Source: Streptomyces sp. DSM 15324 (GTDB lineage: Bacteria > Actinomycetota > Actinomycetes > Streptomycetales > Streptomycetaceae). From it: a stretch of DNA of 64,000 nt. The notes beneath the pieces are model-generated. The model ran no database searches. It was given only the letters and a program-made list of their open reading frames with translations, and was not told where the DNA came from. The translations under genes and the position numbers were made by a program. The DNA lies in NCBI RefSeq assembly GCF_001514285.1, contig NZ_KQ949023.1, positions 1,131,139 to 1,195,138 on the forward strand, read 5' to 3'. Positions 39,381 through 47,402 of the stretch are shown here, one piece after another. Every line of letters starts with the position of its first letter. The first letter of the stretch is position 1.

Positions 39381-40751
39381 ATGTCTGTCTCCAGCGCTGC
39401 CACCGTCCGCCCCGTTGGTGACCTTTCGCAGGAGCTGCCCGTTCTCGGCAGGGATGTCACCGTCCCGCTCGTCACCGGCGGCGAGGTCACCTACGCGGCG
39501 CTCGACTACGCCGCCAGCGCCCCCGCCCTCCAGCGCGTCTGGGACGACGTGGCGGCCTACGCCCCGTACTACGGCAGCGTCCACCGCGGCGCCGGCTACC
39601 TCTCCCAGCTCTCCACGGACCTCTTCGAGAACGCCCGCCGCACGGTCACCGCGTTCCTGGACTGCCGCGAGGACGACCAGCTCGTCTTCACCCGCTCCAC
39701 CACCGACTCCCTGAACCTGCTGGCCGCCGCCCTGCCGGCCGGCTGTCAGGTCTTCGTCTTCGAGACCGAGCACCACGCGAGCCTGCTGCCCTGGAAGGAC
39801 GCCCGGGTCACCTACCTGGACGCCCCGCGCACCCCGCAGCAGGCCGTCGAGACCCTGGAGCGGGCCCTCGCCGCCCGTGACCCGCACGGTCCGGCCCTGG
39901 TCTGCGTGACCGGCGCCTCCAACGTCACCGGCGAGCTGTGGCCCGTGCGCGAGCTGGCGGCCGCCGCCCACGCGCACGGTGCCCGGATCGTCCTGGACGC
40001 GGCCCAGCTCGCCCCGCACCACCCGGTGTCCGTCCGCGACCTGGACGTCGACTACGTGGCCTTCTCCGGGCACAAGCTGTACGCCCCGTTCGGCTCCGGC
40101 GTGCTGGCCGGACGCGCCGACTGGCTCCGGGCGGCCGACCCCTACCTCGCGGGCGGCGGCGCCAGCCGCAAGGTCACCCGGCGGGAGGACGGGGGAGTGG
40201 ACGTGGAGTGGCACGAGACCGCGGCGCGCCACGAGGCCGGCTCCCCGAACGTGATCGGCGCCTACTCCATCGCCTCGGCCTGCAAGGCCCTCACGGAGGC
40301 CGGCTTCGACACCCTCGTCGCCCGTGAGCAGCACCTGATCGCCCGGGTGCGCGCGGGCCTCGCCGAGGTCCCGCAGGTCAGGATCCTGTCCCTGTTCGGC
40401 GACGACGCCCCGCGGGTCGGCGTGATCTCCTTCGTCGTGGAGGGCTGGAACAGCTCCCACTTCGCCGCGGCCCTCTCCGCGGAGTACGGCATCGGCGTCC
40501 GCGACGGCCTCTTCTGCGCCCACCCCCTGGTCCGCACCCTGCTGGGCAGCGAGCCCCAGGCCCAGGGCGAGTGCGGTGCCCCCGAGGCGGCCCCCGGCGA
40601 GAAGTCCCTCAACGCCATCCGGGTGAGCTTCGGCGCCGGCACCCCCGACGAGCACGTGGACCGCTTCGTCGCGGCGGTCCGCGAGCTGGTGAGCGAGGGC
40701 CCGAAGTGGACGTACCGCACGGAGGACGGCCGCTGCGTCCCGGCGCTGTGA
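39381..40751 (+). CDS. Class-V aminotransferase fold PLP enzyme (cysteine desulfurase-like)
   Basis: 456 residues; AGGAG lies 8 bases before the ATG. PLP fold type I: TRSTTDSLNLLAAAL, FETEHHASLLPW, IVLDAAQLAPHHP and the Schiff-base lysine in FSGHKLYAPFG (Lys232). A Cys in RDGLFCAHPLV sits near where IscS/SufS/Csd enzymes have the sulfur Cys, but not in the typical loop, so desulfurase or another C-S/C-N lyase activity is open. The SAM-IV riboswitch upstream places it in methionine/cysteine metabolism, off when SAM is high (the usual logic, inferred). Probably monocistronic. Confidence 0.88.
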   Translation: MSVSSAATVRPVGDLSQELPVLGRDVTVPLVTGGEVTYAALDYAASAPALQRVWDDVAAYAPYYGSVHRGAGYLSQLSTDLFENARRTVTAFLDCREDDQLVFTRSTTDSLNLLAAALPAGCQVFVFETEHHASLLPWKDARVTYLDAPRTPQQAVETLERALAARDPHGPALVCVTGASNVTGELWPVRELAAAAHAHGARIVLDAAQLAPHHPVSVRDLDVDYVAFSGHKLYAPFGSGVLAGRADWLRAADPYLAGGGASRKVTRREDGGVDVEWHETAARHEAGSPNVIGAYSIASACKALTEAGFDTLVAREQHLIARVRAGLAEVPQVRILSLFGDDAPRVGVISFVVEGWNSSHFAAALSAEYGIGVRDGLFCAHPLVRTLLGSEPQAQGECGAPEAAPGEKSLNAIRVSFGAGTPDEHVDRFVAAVRELVSEGPKWTYRTEDGRCVPAL

Positions 40752-40784
40752 GGCGTCGTCCCGCCGGGGGCGGGGTTCAGCCGG

Positions 40785-41066
40785 TCAGGAGTCCAGGCCG
40801 ATCGCGAACGCCGCCTCCAGGTCGTGCTGGGAGTACGTACGGAACGCCACGTGGGTGTCCGTGGCCTCGACGCCGGGGATCTTGCTGATGCTGCCCGGGA
40901 TGACCTCCGCGAGGTCCTCGTGCTGCTGCACCCGGACCATGGCGATCAGGTCGTACGTCCCGGTCACGGAGAACACCTCGCTCACGGAGTCCAGCGCCGC
41001 GATCCGCTCGGCGATCTCGGGGATCCGGTCCACGCTGGTCTTGATGAGGACGATCGCGGTGATCAC
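40785..41066 (-). CDS. Stand-alone RAM (Lrp/AsnC ligand-binding) domain protein
   Basis: 93 residues from a GTG that overlaps the rhomboid stop (GTGA). It contains only the RAM domain of Lrp/AsnC regulators (ITAIVLIKTSVDRIPEIAERI, VFSVTGTYDLIAMVRVQ, DTHVAFRTYS) without a helix-turn-helix. Such proteins bind amino acids and may modulate full-length Lrp proteins. It is translationally coupled to the rhomboid protease gene. The convergent neighbour is the riboswitch-controlled aminotransferase. Confidence 0.9.
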   Translation of the reverse strand: MITAIVLIKTSVDRIPEIAERIAALDSVSEVFSVTGTYDLIAMVRVQQHEDLAEVIPGSISKIPGVEATDTHVAFRTYSQHDLEAAFAIGLDS

Positions 41067-41797
41067 GGCTGGTTCTCTCCCTCGGGAGCCGGGACTGGGG
41101 CGGCCCTCACTCTAGTCGTACGGCCGAAACGCGCCCACGCGTAGGCGAACCCCAGGCCGAAGCCCACCAGGTGCGCCAGGTACGCCACGCCGGGCCCCTG
41201 GGCCGCCTGCCCCACGGCGATCCACTGGAGCGCCGCCCAGAACGGCAGCACCACCCACGCCGGGAACCGCAGCGGCAGGAAGAACAGGAACGGCAGCAGG
41301 CTGGTCACCCGGGCCCGCGGGAACAGGTACAGGAAGGCGCCCAGGACCGCCGAGATCGCCCCGGAGGCCCCCACCAGCGACTGCGGGGACCCGGCGTGGG
41401 CGGCCGCGTACCCGAGCAGGGCGAGACAGCCGCAGAAGAGGTAGAGGAGGGTGAACTCGACGCGGCCCATCCGCTGCTCGGTCATCGCCCCGAAGACGTA
41501 CAGGAAGAGCATGTTGCCCAGCAGGTGCACCCAGCTGCCGTGGACGAAGAGGGCCGTGGCGGGGGTCAGGACGGCGCGCGCCGAGCCCGCGAAGAGTTCC
41601 ACCGGGACCACGCCCCAGCGGCGGAAATAGGCCCGCTGGGCGGCCATGAGCCCCTCCCCGGTGCCGTACGCCGGATCGAGCCCCGAGGCCGGGCCGATCA
41701 CGAAGACCAGACAGCACACGGCGATCAGCCCGTACGTCACCGGCGCGCAGGGGCCGCGCAGCGCCTTGCGGACGGTCGCGCTCCAGTTGCCGATCAT
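41063..41797 (-). CDS. Rhomboid-family intramembrane serine protease
   Basis: 244 residues from ATG 41797 (MIGNWSATVRKALRGP). Six or seven helices. Catalytic serine in GASGAISAVLGAF and the catalytic His in AYLAHLVGFGLGFAYA; also HGSWVHLLGNMLFLYVFG, the loop-1/TM2 signature. It cleaves membrane-embedded substrates; the target is unknown. The upstream ORF extension to 42151 lacks coding character and overlaps the divergent zinc-ribbon gene. No clear ribosome site precedes the ATG. Confidence 0.92.
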   Translation of the reverse strand: MIGNWSATVRKALRGPCAPVTYGLIAVCCLVFVIGPASGLDPAYGTGEGLMAAQRAYFRRWGVVPVELFAGSARAVLTPATALFVHGSWVHLLGNMLFLYVFGAMTEQRMGRVEFTLLYLFCGCLALLGYAAAHAGSPQSLVGASGAISAVLGAFLYLFPRARVTSLLPFLFFLPLRFPAWVVLPFWAALQWIAVGQAAQGPGVAYLAHLVGFGLGFAYAWARFGRTTRVRAAPVPAPEGENQP

Positions 41798-41960
41798 GGC
41801 TACAGAGCATGACGTAACAGGGCAGAACGGACCGCTCCGCCTCGCGGTCGCGGACGGATGGGCGGCGAGTACCCGCCAGGCCGTAGGGTTACGAGCCATG
41901 CACAGCGGGGAGCCTCCGGCGCGACCCCGCTGGAAGACCGACACTAGAAGGACAGTCACG

Positions 41961-42200
41961 ATGACGGTTCCCCTGCCGACCGCGACCACGCGGTGGCGCT
42001 GCACCCTCTGCGGCAACCTGACCAGGTTCGACGTGACGCGCTCGTCGAAGGTCGTCGAGTACGTGCACCTCGATCTCGCCGGGGAGCCGAAGGTGGAGGA
42101 GCGCGAGGTGGTCAGTGAGACCATCGAGTCGGTGCGGTGCCGCTGGTGCAACGCCGTGGATCAGGTGGAACTCGTGGATCGGCCGGGCGCCGGCTCCTGA
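41961..42200 (+). CDS. Small zinc-ribbon protein (79 aa)
   Basis: 79 residues with AGAAGGA upstream of ATG 41961. Two CxxC motifs (WRCTLCGN near residue 15 and VRCRWCNA near residue 62) form a zinc ribbon; between them is a strand-rich stretch (VVEYVHLDLAGEPKVEEREV). It resembles actinobacterial small zinc-ribbon proteins of unknown role. The NYN-domain gene starts 38 bases later and the two are likely co-transcribed. Confidence 0.85.
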   Translation: MTVPLPTATTRWRCTLCGNLTRFDVTRSSKVVEYVHLDLAGEPKVEEREVVSETIESVRCRWCNAVDQVELVDRPGAGS

Positions 42201-42237
42201 GCGGAGTCGTCCCCGTACAGGTATTGGGGTGTGACGG

Positions 42238-43581
42238 ATGGTGGAGAGCGCAGGCGGGGGGCCGGGCGACGGCGCCGCCGAGATGCTCGACCGTCCGCTG
42301 CCCGACGGCGTGCGCCGCCGGGTCGTGCAGATCGTCTCCGACGGCTTCGGCGGCCTGACCGTCGCCGAACTGCCGGCCCAGTTGCGGCAGTACGCCCGCT
42401 TCGCCCCGAATCGCCGGGCGAAGTTCGCGGGCAACGCGATGGCGGCCGCGCTGGAGACGGATCCGCTGTTCCGGCAGCGTATCGCCGAGAAGTTCAGAGA
42501 CGCCCAGCCGGAGCTGTCCGGCGCCCTGGACTCCGGCTCGCCGACCCCGGCCGCGGATCCGCTCGATGTGGCGGCCGCGGCCTATGTGCTGCGGCCCCCC
42601 GGCTGGGTGAAGCTGGTGACGGCGGCCGGCGAGGAGGCCCAGCGGGCGGACGCCGAGCGGGCCGACGAGGAGAGCCGGGCGGAGCTGGAGCGGCTGCGCG
42701 AGGAGCTGGCGCAGGCCCGTGAGCAGACCCGTGCGGACACCGAGCGGCTGCGCGCCGAGCTGGAGGCCGCCAAGAAGGACGCGGAATCGCTGCACCGCAA
42801 GCTGCGTTCGGCCCTCAGTGACGTCAAGCGCGGCGAGGCGGCCCTGCGCAAGGTGCAGGGCGAGATCGAGGCCGTACGCGCCGAGGGGCAGGCCCAGGTG
42901 TCCGCCGCCGAGAGCGAGAGCCGGCGGCTCAAGGCGCGCCTCGGGGAGGCCGAGGCGGCCCTGGAGGCCAGCCGGCGGGCGGCCCGCGAGGGGCGCAGCG
43001 TCGAGGACATGCGGCTGCGGCTGCTGCTGGACACCGTCCTGGACGCCGCCCAAGGGCTGCGCAGGGAGCTGGCGTTGCCGCCGGTGTCGGTCCGCCCGGC
43101 GGAAACGGTCGATGCGGTCGAACCGGGGCGAATGACCCCGAAGGACATCGCGGCGCGCGCCCTCTCGGAGCACGATCCGGCCATTTTGGACCAGTTGCTG
43201 GCCCTGCCCCAGGCGCATCTGGTCGTCGACGGCTACAACGTGACCAAGACCGGCTATCCGCAGATGCCGTTGGAGAAGCAGCGGCTGCGGCTGCTCGGGC
43301 AGCTCTCGGCGCTCGCCGCCCAGACCGGCGCCGAGGTCACCTGTGTCTTCGACGGGGCCGAACTGGCCGCTCCGGTGCTGCTGGCGCCGCCGCGCGGGGT
43401 GCGGGTGCTGTTCTCCAAGGCGGGGGTCACCGCCGACGAACTCATCCGCCAGCTGGTGCGGGCCGAGCCTCCGGGCAGACCGGTCATCGTCGCCTCGACC
43501 GACCGCGAGGTCGCCGACGGGGTGGCGAAGGCGGGTGCCCGACCTGTGGCTTCCGCGATGCTTCTCAAGCGACTGTCCTGA
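42238..43581 (+). CDS. NYN (YacP-like) PIN-fold RNA-binding/nuclease domain protein with coiled coil
   Basis: 447 residues. N-terminal globular part to about 130 (LPDGVRRRVVQIVSDGFGGL), then a charged coiled coil at about 135-250 (ELERLREELAQAREQTRAD, RGEAALRKVQGEIEAVRAE). The C-terminal NYN domain from about 320 has HLVVDGYNVTKTGYP, CVFDGAEL and VIVASTDREVADGVAKAG, with the acidic residues of PIN-like nucleases. YacP/Rae1 relatives cleave mRNA on ribosomes, so an RNA-processing role is plausible; activity is unproven. Conserved across Actinobacteria. Confidence 0.88.
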   Translation: MVESAGGGPGDGAAEMLDRPLPDGVRRRVVQIVSDGFGGLTVAELPAQLRQYARFAPNRRAKFAGNAMAAALETDPLFRQRIAEKFRDAQPELSGALDSGSPTPAADPLDVAAAAYVLRPPGWVKLVTAAGEEAQRADAERADEESRAELERLREELAQAREQTRADTERLRAELEAAKKDAESLHRKLRSALSDVKRGEAALRKVQGEIEAVRAEGQAQVSAAESESRRLKARLGEAEAALEASRRAAREGRSVEDMRLRLLLDTVLDAAQGLRRELALPPVSVRPAETVDAVEPGRMTPKDIAARALSEHDPAILDQLLALPQAHLVVDGYNVTKTGYPQMPLEKQRLRLLGQLSALAAQTGAEVTCVFDGAELAAPVLLAPPRGVRVLFSKAGVTADELIRQLVRAEPPGRPVIVASTDREVADGVAKAGARPVASAMLLKRLS

Positions 43582-43620
43582 AAACCGAAGGTGCAGGTTT
43601 AATGCCCGAATTGGCGGGAT

Positions 43621-43690
43621 CGTCACGCAACGTAGGGTCAAGCGCGCATCACGCCACGTGAGTTACGTGAAAAAACTGCGTTGCGTGACG
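43621..43690 (+). promoter_or_regulatory. Long-range inverted repeat in the first NlpC/P60 gene promoter region
   Basis: CGTCACGCAACG (43621-43632) and its exact reverse complement (43679-43690) are separated by 46 bases that carry two more ACGTGA-type motifs; a third follows in CGTGACGTGATTTTT. The T run makes a terminator for the NYN gene possible; otherwise a looping operator. Confidence 0.5.
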
Positions 43691-43793
43691 TGATTTTTGT
43701 GGCTGGGGATTTGAACTGATCACGGCGAGGTCACTAAGGTCTGGTGCTCGAACCTCCACACGGGTGATCACTCAAAAGAAGGAGCCCGTCTCC

Positions 43794-44834
43794 GTGGCGT
43801 CCCACCGTCGACCGAAGCAGCAGTCCCGCGCCCGCGTGACCGTGCTGACCACCGCAGCCGCCGCTGCCGTCGTGCTGAGCTCCCAGGCCGCCAACGCGGC
43901 CCCCAGCGAGAAGCTCAGCAAGGACGAGGTGAAGACCAAGGTCGACAAGCTCTACGAGGAGACGGAGCAGGCCACCGAGAAGCTCAACGGGGCCGAGGAG
44001 AAGCAGGAGAAGCTCCAGAAGGAGATCTCCACCATCCAGGACAACGTCGCCCGCGGCCAGGAGGAGCTCAACGAGCTGCGCGACTCCATAGGCCTGGCGG
44101 CCGCCGCCCAGTACCGCACGGGCACCATCGACTCCTCCCTCCAGCTCTTCCTGTCCTCCAACCCGGACGACTACCTGGACAAGGCGTCCACCGCCGACCA
44201 GCTCAGCGCCCAGCAGGTCGAGGCGCTGAAAAAGATCCAGGAGAAGCAGCGCGAGCTCGCGCAGGAGCGCTCCGAGGCCGCCGACAAGCTCAAGGACCTC
44301 TCGGCCACCCGCGCCGAGCTGGCCAAGCAGAAGAAGGCCGTCCAGAGCAAGCTCGCCCAGGCGCAGAAGCTGCTCAACACCCTCACCGCCAAGGACAAGG
44401 CCGCGTTGGCCGCCGCGGACGCGCGCGCCAGCCGCTCCTCCGCCGACCGTGTCGACCTCGGTGACACCGGGAGCGCCTCCGGCCGCGCCGCCGCCGCCTT
44501 CTCGGCCGCCCAGTCCAAGATCGGCTCGCCGTACGTCTACGGCGCCTCCGGCCCCTCCTCGTTCGACTGCTCGGGGCTCACCTCCTGGGCCTACGCCCAG
44601 GCCGGCGTCTCCATCCCGCGCACCTCCGAGGCGCAGTCCAGCTACGGCACCAAGATCTACTCCGTCGGCGACCTCAAGGTCGGCGACCTGGTGTTCTTCT
44701 TCAACGACCTGCACCACGTGGGCCTGTACGCGGGCAACGGCCAGATCCTGCACGCGCCGCGCACCGGCACGGTCGTCCGCTACGAGTCGATGGACACCAT
44801 CGGCGGCCCCTTCATGTGGGGCGTCCGCGTCTGA
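43794..44834 (+). CDS. NlpC/P60 peptidoglycan endopeptidase with coiled-coil domain (RipA-like)
   Basis: 346 residues from GTG 43794, preceded by AGAAGGAG. The signal peptide ends near ANAAP. A long coiled coil (about 40-200: LYEETEQATEKLNGAEEKQEK, QRELAQERSEAADKLKD) leads to the NlpC/P60 domain with Cys259 (FDCSGLTSWAY), His308 (HHVGLYAGNG) and a third polar His (HAPRTG). Such enzymes cut the D-Glu-mDAP or related stem bond and are held inactive by the coiled coil. It is followed by a paralogue. In mycobacteria Rv2190c holds a similar position. Confidence 0.93.
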   Translation: MASHRRPKQQSRARVTVLTTAAAAAVVLSSQAANAAPSEKLSKDEVKTKVDKLYEETEQATEKLNGAEEKQEKLQKEISTIQDNVARGQEELNELRDSIGLAAAAQYRTGTIDSSLQLFLSSNPDDYLDKASTADQLSAQQVEALKKIQEKQRELAQERSEAADKLKDLSATRAELAKQKKAVQSKLAQAQKLLNTLTAKDKAALAAADARASRSSADRVDLGDTGSASGRAAAAFSAAQSKIGSPYVYGASGPSSFDCSGLTSWAYAQAGVSIPRTSEAQSSYGTKIYSVGDLKVGDLVFFFNDLHHVGLYAGNGQILHAPRTGTVVRYESMDTIGGPFMWGVRV

Positions 44835-45046
44835 GCCGTCCGGAGCCCCGGTCCTTCCAAGATCAGGACACGGCACCGCCCGAACGGGCGAATTACGGCA
44901 ACCCGAAGTGACCCCGCGCCCCGCCGGTGACCTGCGTCAGCGGCGGGGCGTCACGGTGTGTGCCCGCGAAGGTCTTTGGCCGCCCCCCTGACACGGGGCT
45001 ACTGTCTGCCGCGTTTCGTCCGCCAGTGGAAGGAGCGCGGCTTCCC

Positions 45047-46069
45047 GTGGGGTCCCATCGCCGCCTTGCACCGTCCGGGTTCGACCGGGGCGCCGTCAGC
45101 GCCCTCGGTGTGCTGTCCGCCGCGGCCGCCGCCCTCGGCGCCCTGACCGCCGTACCGGCCTCGGCCACGCCGCACGACGACACCCGATCGGAGGTGGACC
45201 GCCTCTACGAGGAGGCGGAGCAGGCCACCGAGGCCTTCAACAAGGCCGGTGAGCGTGCCGAGGCCCTGCGCCGGCAGCTGCGCCACGCCCAGGACCGGAT
45301 CGCCCGCCAGCAGGGTCACATCAACGATCTGCGCGAGCAGCTCGGCTCGCTGGCCGGCGCCCAGTACCGCTCCGGCGGGCTCGACCCGTCCCTGGCACTG
45401 CTGTTCTCCGACGACCCGGCCGACTACCTGGACAAGGCGTCCGTCCTGAACCGGATCTCCGCCCACCAGGCGGGCGAGCTCAGGGAGCTCCAGGCCGCGC
45501 TGCGCGACCTGGCCCAGGAGCGCACCGAGGCCGCCGGGCAGCTCGCCGAGCTGGAGAGGAGCCGCAAGGCCGTCGCCGGTCACAAGCGGACCGTCGAGCG
45601 CAAGCTCGCCCGCGCCCGCCGGCTCCTCGACGCCCTGCCGGCCGCCGAGCGCGCCGCCTACGACCGGGCCTCCCGTTCCGGCCGCTCTGGCCTGCCCGGC
45701 CTCACCGGCGCCGTCCCCGCCTCGGGCCGTGCGGCCGCCGCCCTCGCCGCCGCCCGCTCCGCCCTCGGCAGGCCGTACGTCTGGGGCGCCAACGGACCCA
45801 CCGGCTTCGACTGCTCGGGCCTGATGCAGTGGTCGTACGCGCAGGCCGGGGTGGCCCTGCCACGCACCTCGCAGGCCCAGGCGCACACCGGGCACCGCGT
45901 CCCGCTCTCCGAGGCCCGGCCGGGCGACATCGTCACCTACCGCTCCGACGCCAGCCATGTCGGCATGTACGCCGGCAACGGCCAGGTCATCCACGCGCCC
46001 TACCCGGGCGCGCCGGTGCGTTACGACCCGGTCGGGATGATGCCGGTGTCCTCGGTGACACGGCCCTGA
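45047..46069 (+). CDS. NlpC/P60 endopeptidase, paralogue of the preceding gene
   Basis: 340 residues from GTG 45047 with GGAAGGAG upstream. The same plan as its neighbour: signal (VPASATP), coiled coil (LYEEAEQATEAFNKAGERAEA, QERTEAAGQLAELERSRK), then NlpC/P60 with Cys256 (FDCSGLMQWSY), His304 (SHVGMYAGNG) and HAPYPG. The N-terminal VGSHRR parallels VASHRR of the neighbour, so this is a tandem duplication that has diverged strongly, and it is richer in Arg and Ala. The ORF extends upstream to 44927, but the signal peptide and ribosome site favour 45047. Confidence 0.92.
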   Translation: MGSHRRLAPSGFDRGAVSALGVLSAAAAALGALTAVPASATPHDDTRSEVDRLYEEAEQATEAFNKAGERAEALRRQLRHAQDRIARQQGHINDLREQLGSLAGAQYRSGGLDPSLALLFSDDPADYLDKASVLNRISAHQAGELRELQAALRDLAQERTEAAGQLAELERSRKAVAGHKRTVERKLARARRLLDALPAAERAAYDRASRSGRSGLPGLTGAVPASGRAAAALAAARSALGRPYVWGANGPTGFDCSGLMQWSYAQAGVALPRTSQAQAHTGHRVPLSEARPGDIVTYRSDASHVGMYAGNGQVIHAPYPGAPVRYDPVGMMPVSSVTRP

Positions 46070-46108
46070 CCGCGGTCCCCTCCCGGGGACGGCCGTACGA
46101 TCGGGAGG

Positions 46109-47332
46109 ATGGCTGGTCGTGGGCGGGTGCGCGGATCCGGGGTCCCGGGTCTGTGTCTGCTGCTCGTCGGCCTCTTCCTCGCCGGCCCCTTCCTGGTCGG
46201 CTGCGGCGGCGGGCCCGCCACCGGCACCTCCCGCGCCGAGGTGCAGCGCCTGCTGGACCGGCGGGCGGCGGCCGTCCTGCGCCACGACGCCGACGCCTAC
46301 GCCGCCACCGGCGCCCGCGCGGACTACGCGCGGCTGCGGACCGTACCGCTCGCCGCCTGGGCGTACCGGGTGACCTCGGTGCGCCGGGACGGCGACACGC
46401 TGACCGCCGGCGCCGAGCTGAGCTATCGCGTCCGCGACTACGACGGCGCCCCGGTCACCGTCGCCCGCACCCTGCGGCTGGCCCGGGACGCGGGCGGGCG
46501 CTGGCGCGTGACCTCCGAGCGGCCCGCGCAGAAGGCGGCCGAGCAGCTGTGGGACCAGGGCACGGTGACCGCGGTGCGCGGTGAGCACAGCCTGGTGCTG
46601 GGCACCGGACAGACCGCGGCGCGGCTGCGGGCCTTCGCCGACCTCGCCGACGACGCCGTCCCGTCGGTGTCGGCGGCCTGGGGTACCGACTGGGCGGGGC
46701 ACGTCGTGGTCCTCGTACCGAAGTCGCTGGACGGCATGGCGGCGCTGCTCGGCTCGCCCGCCGCCTCCTACCGGGGCATCGCCGCGGTGACGACCGGCGA
46801 GACCGGCGGCGGGGCCGACGGCCGCTCGCGGTTCCCGGCCGACCGGGTGGTGGTCAACCCCGACGCGTACGCCCTGCTCGGCGCGCTCGGCCGGCAGGTC
46901 GTCCTCACGCACGAGACCACCCATGTGGCCACCCGCGCCCACACCGACGCAGCCACCCCGCTGTGGCTCTCGGAGGGGTACGCCGACTGGGTCGGCTACC
47001 GCGACGCCGGGCGCACCCCGCGCGAGGTCGCGCCCGAGCTGCGCGGCGCGGTCACCGGGGGGCGTCTCCCGGCCGCGCTGCCCACCGACGCCGACTTCGG
47101 CTTCTCCGGCGACCCGGACCGGCTGGCCCGGGCCTACGAGGGCGGCTGGCTGGCCTGCCGCATGATCGCCGGGCGGTGGGGCGAGGTGAAGCTGGACGCG
47201 TTCTACCGGGCCGTCGGGGCGCACCAGGAGCGCGCCGGGGCGGTCGAGGGGGCGCTGCGGAGCGTGCTGGGGGTGTCCCTGCCGGAGCTGACCGCGCACT
47301 GGCAGGCGTATCTGCGGGCGCAGCTCGGCTGA
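46109..47332 (+). CDS. Lipoprotein with gluzincin-like metallopeptidase domain (HETTH)
   Basis: 407 residues. Lipobox LVGC (Cys31) after a hydrophobic LCLLLVGLFLAGPFL. Residues about 45-150 resemble a NTF2-like domain (AVLRHDADAYAATGARADY, GGRWRVTSERP). A zinc peptidase follows: VLTHETTHVAT (His268, Glu269, His272) with the third ligand Glu289 in LSEGYADWVG, the gluzincin (M1-like, Peptidase_MA) spacing. The final region (GRWGEVKLDAFYRAVG) is helical as in M1 enzymes. A surface protease next to the two NlpC genes; substrate unknown. Confidence 0.85.
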   Translation: MAGRGRVRGSGVPGLCLLLVGLFLAGPFLVGCGGGPATGTSRAEVQRLLDRRAAAVLRHDADAYAATGARADYARLRTVPLAAWAYRVTSVRRDGDTLTAGAELSYRVRDYDGAPVTVARTLRLARDAGGRWRVTSERPAQKAAEQLWDQGTVTAVRGEHSLVLGTGQTAARLRAFADLADDAVPSVSAAWGTDWAGHVVVLVPKSLDGMAALLGSPAASYRGIAAVTTGETGGGADGRSRFPADRVVVNPDAYALLGALGRQVVLTHETTHVATRAHTDAATPLWLSEGYADWVGYRDAGRTPREVAPELRGAVTGGRLPAALPTDADFGFSGDPDRLARAYEGGWLACRMIAGRWGEVKLDAFYRAVGAHQERAGAVEGALRSVLGVSLPELTAHWQAYLRAQLG

Positions 47333-47402
47333 GCGAGCGCGTGGGTCCGGGCGCCTGGATCCGAGGGCCTGGGGCCGGGCGACGGGGGGCCGGGCGCGTG
47401 TG

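Noticed and set aside
43582..43793. A ydaO-type c-di-AMP riboswitch upstream of the NlpC/P60 gene
   Set aside because: I looked because such riboswitches control other Streptomyces cell-wall hydrolases, but the conserved blocks are not recognisable; only the inverted repeat is reported.
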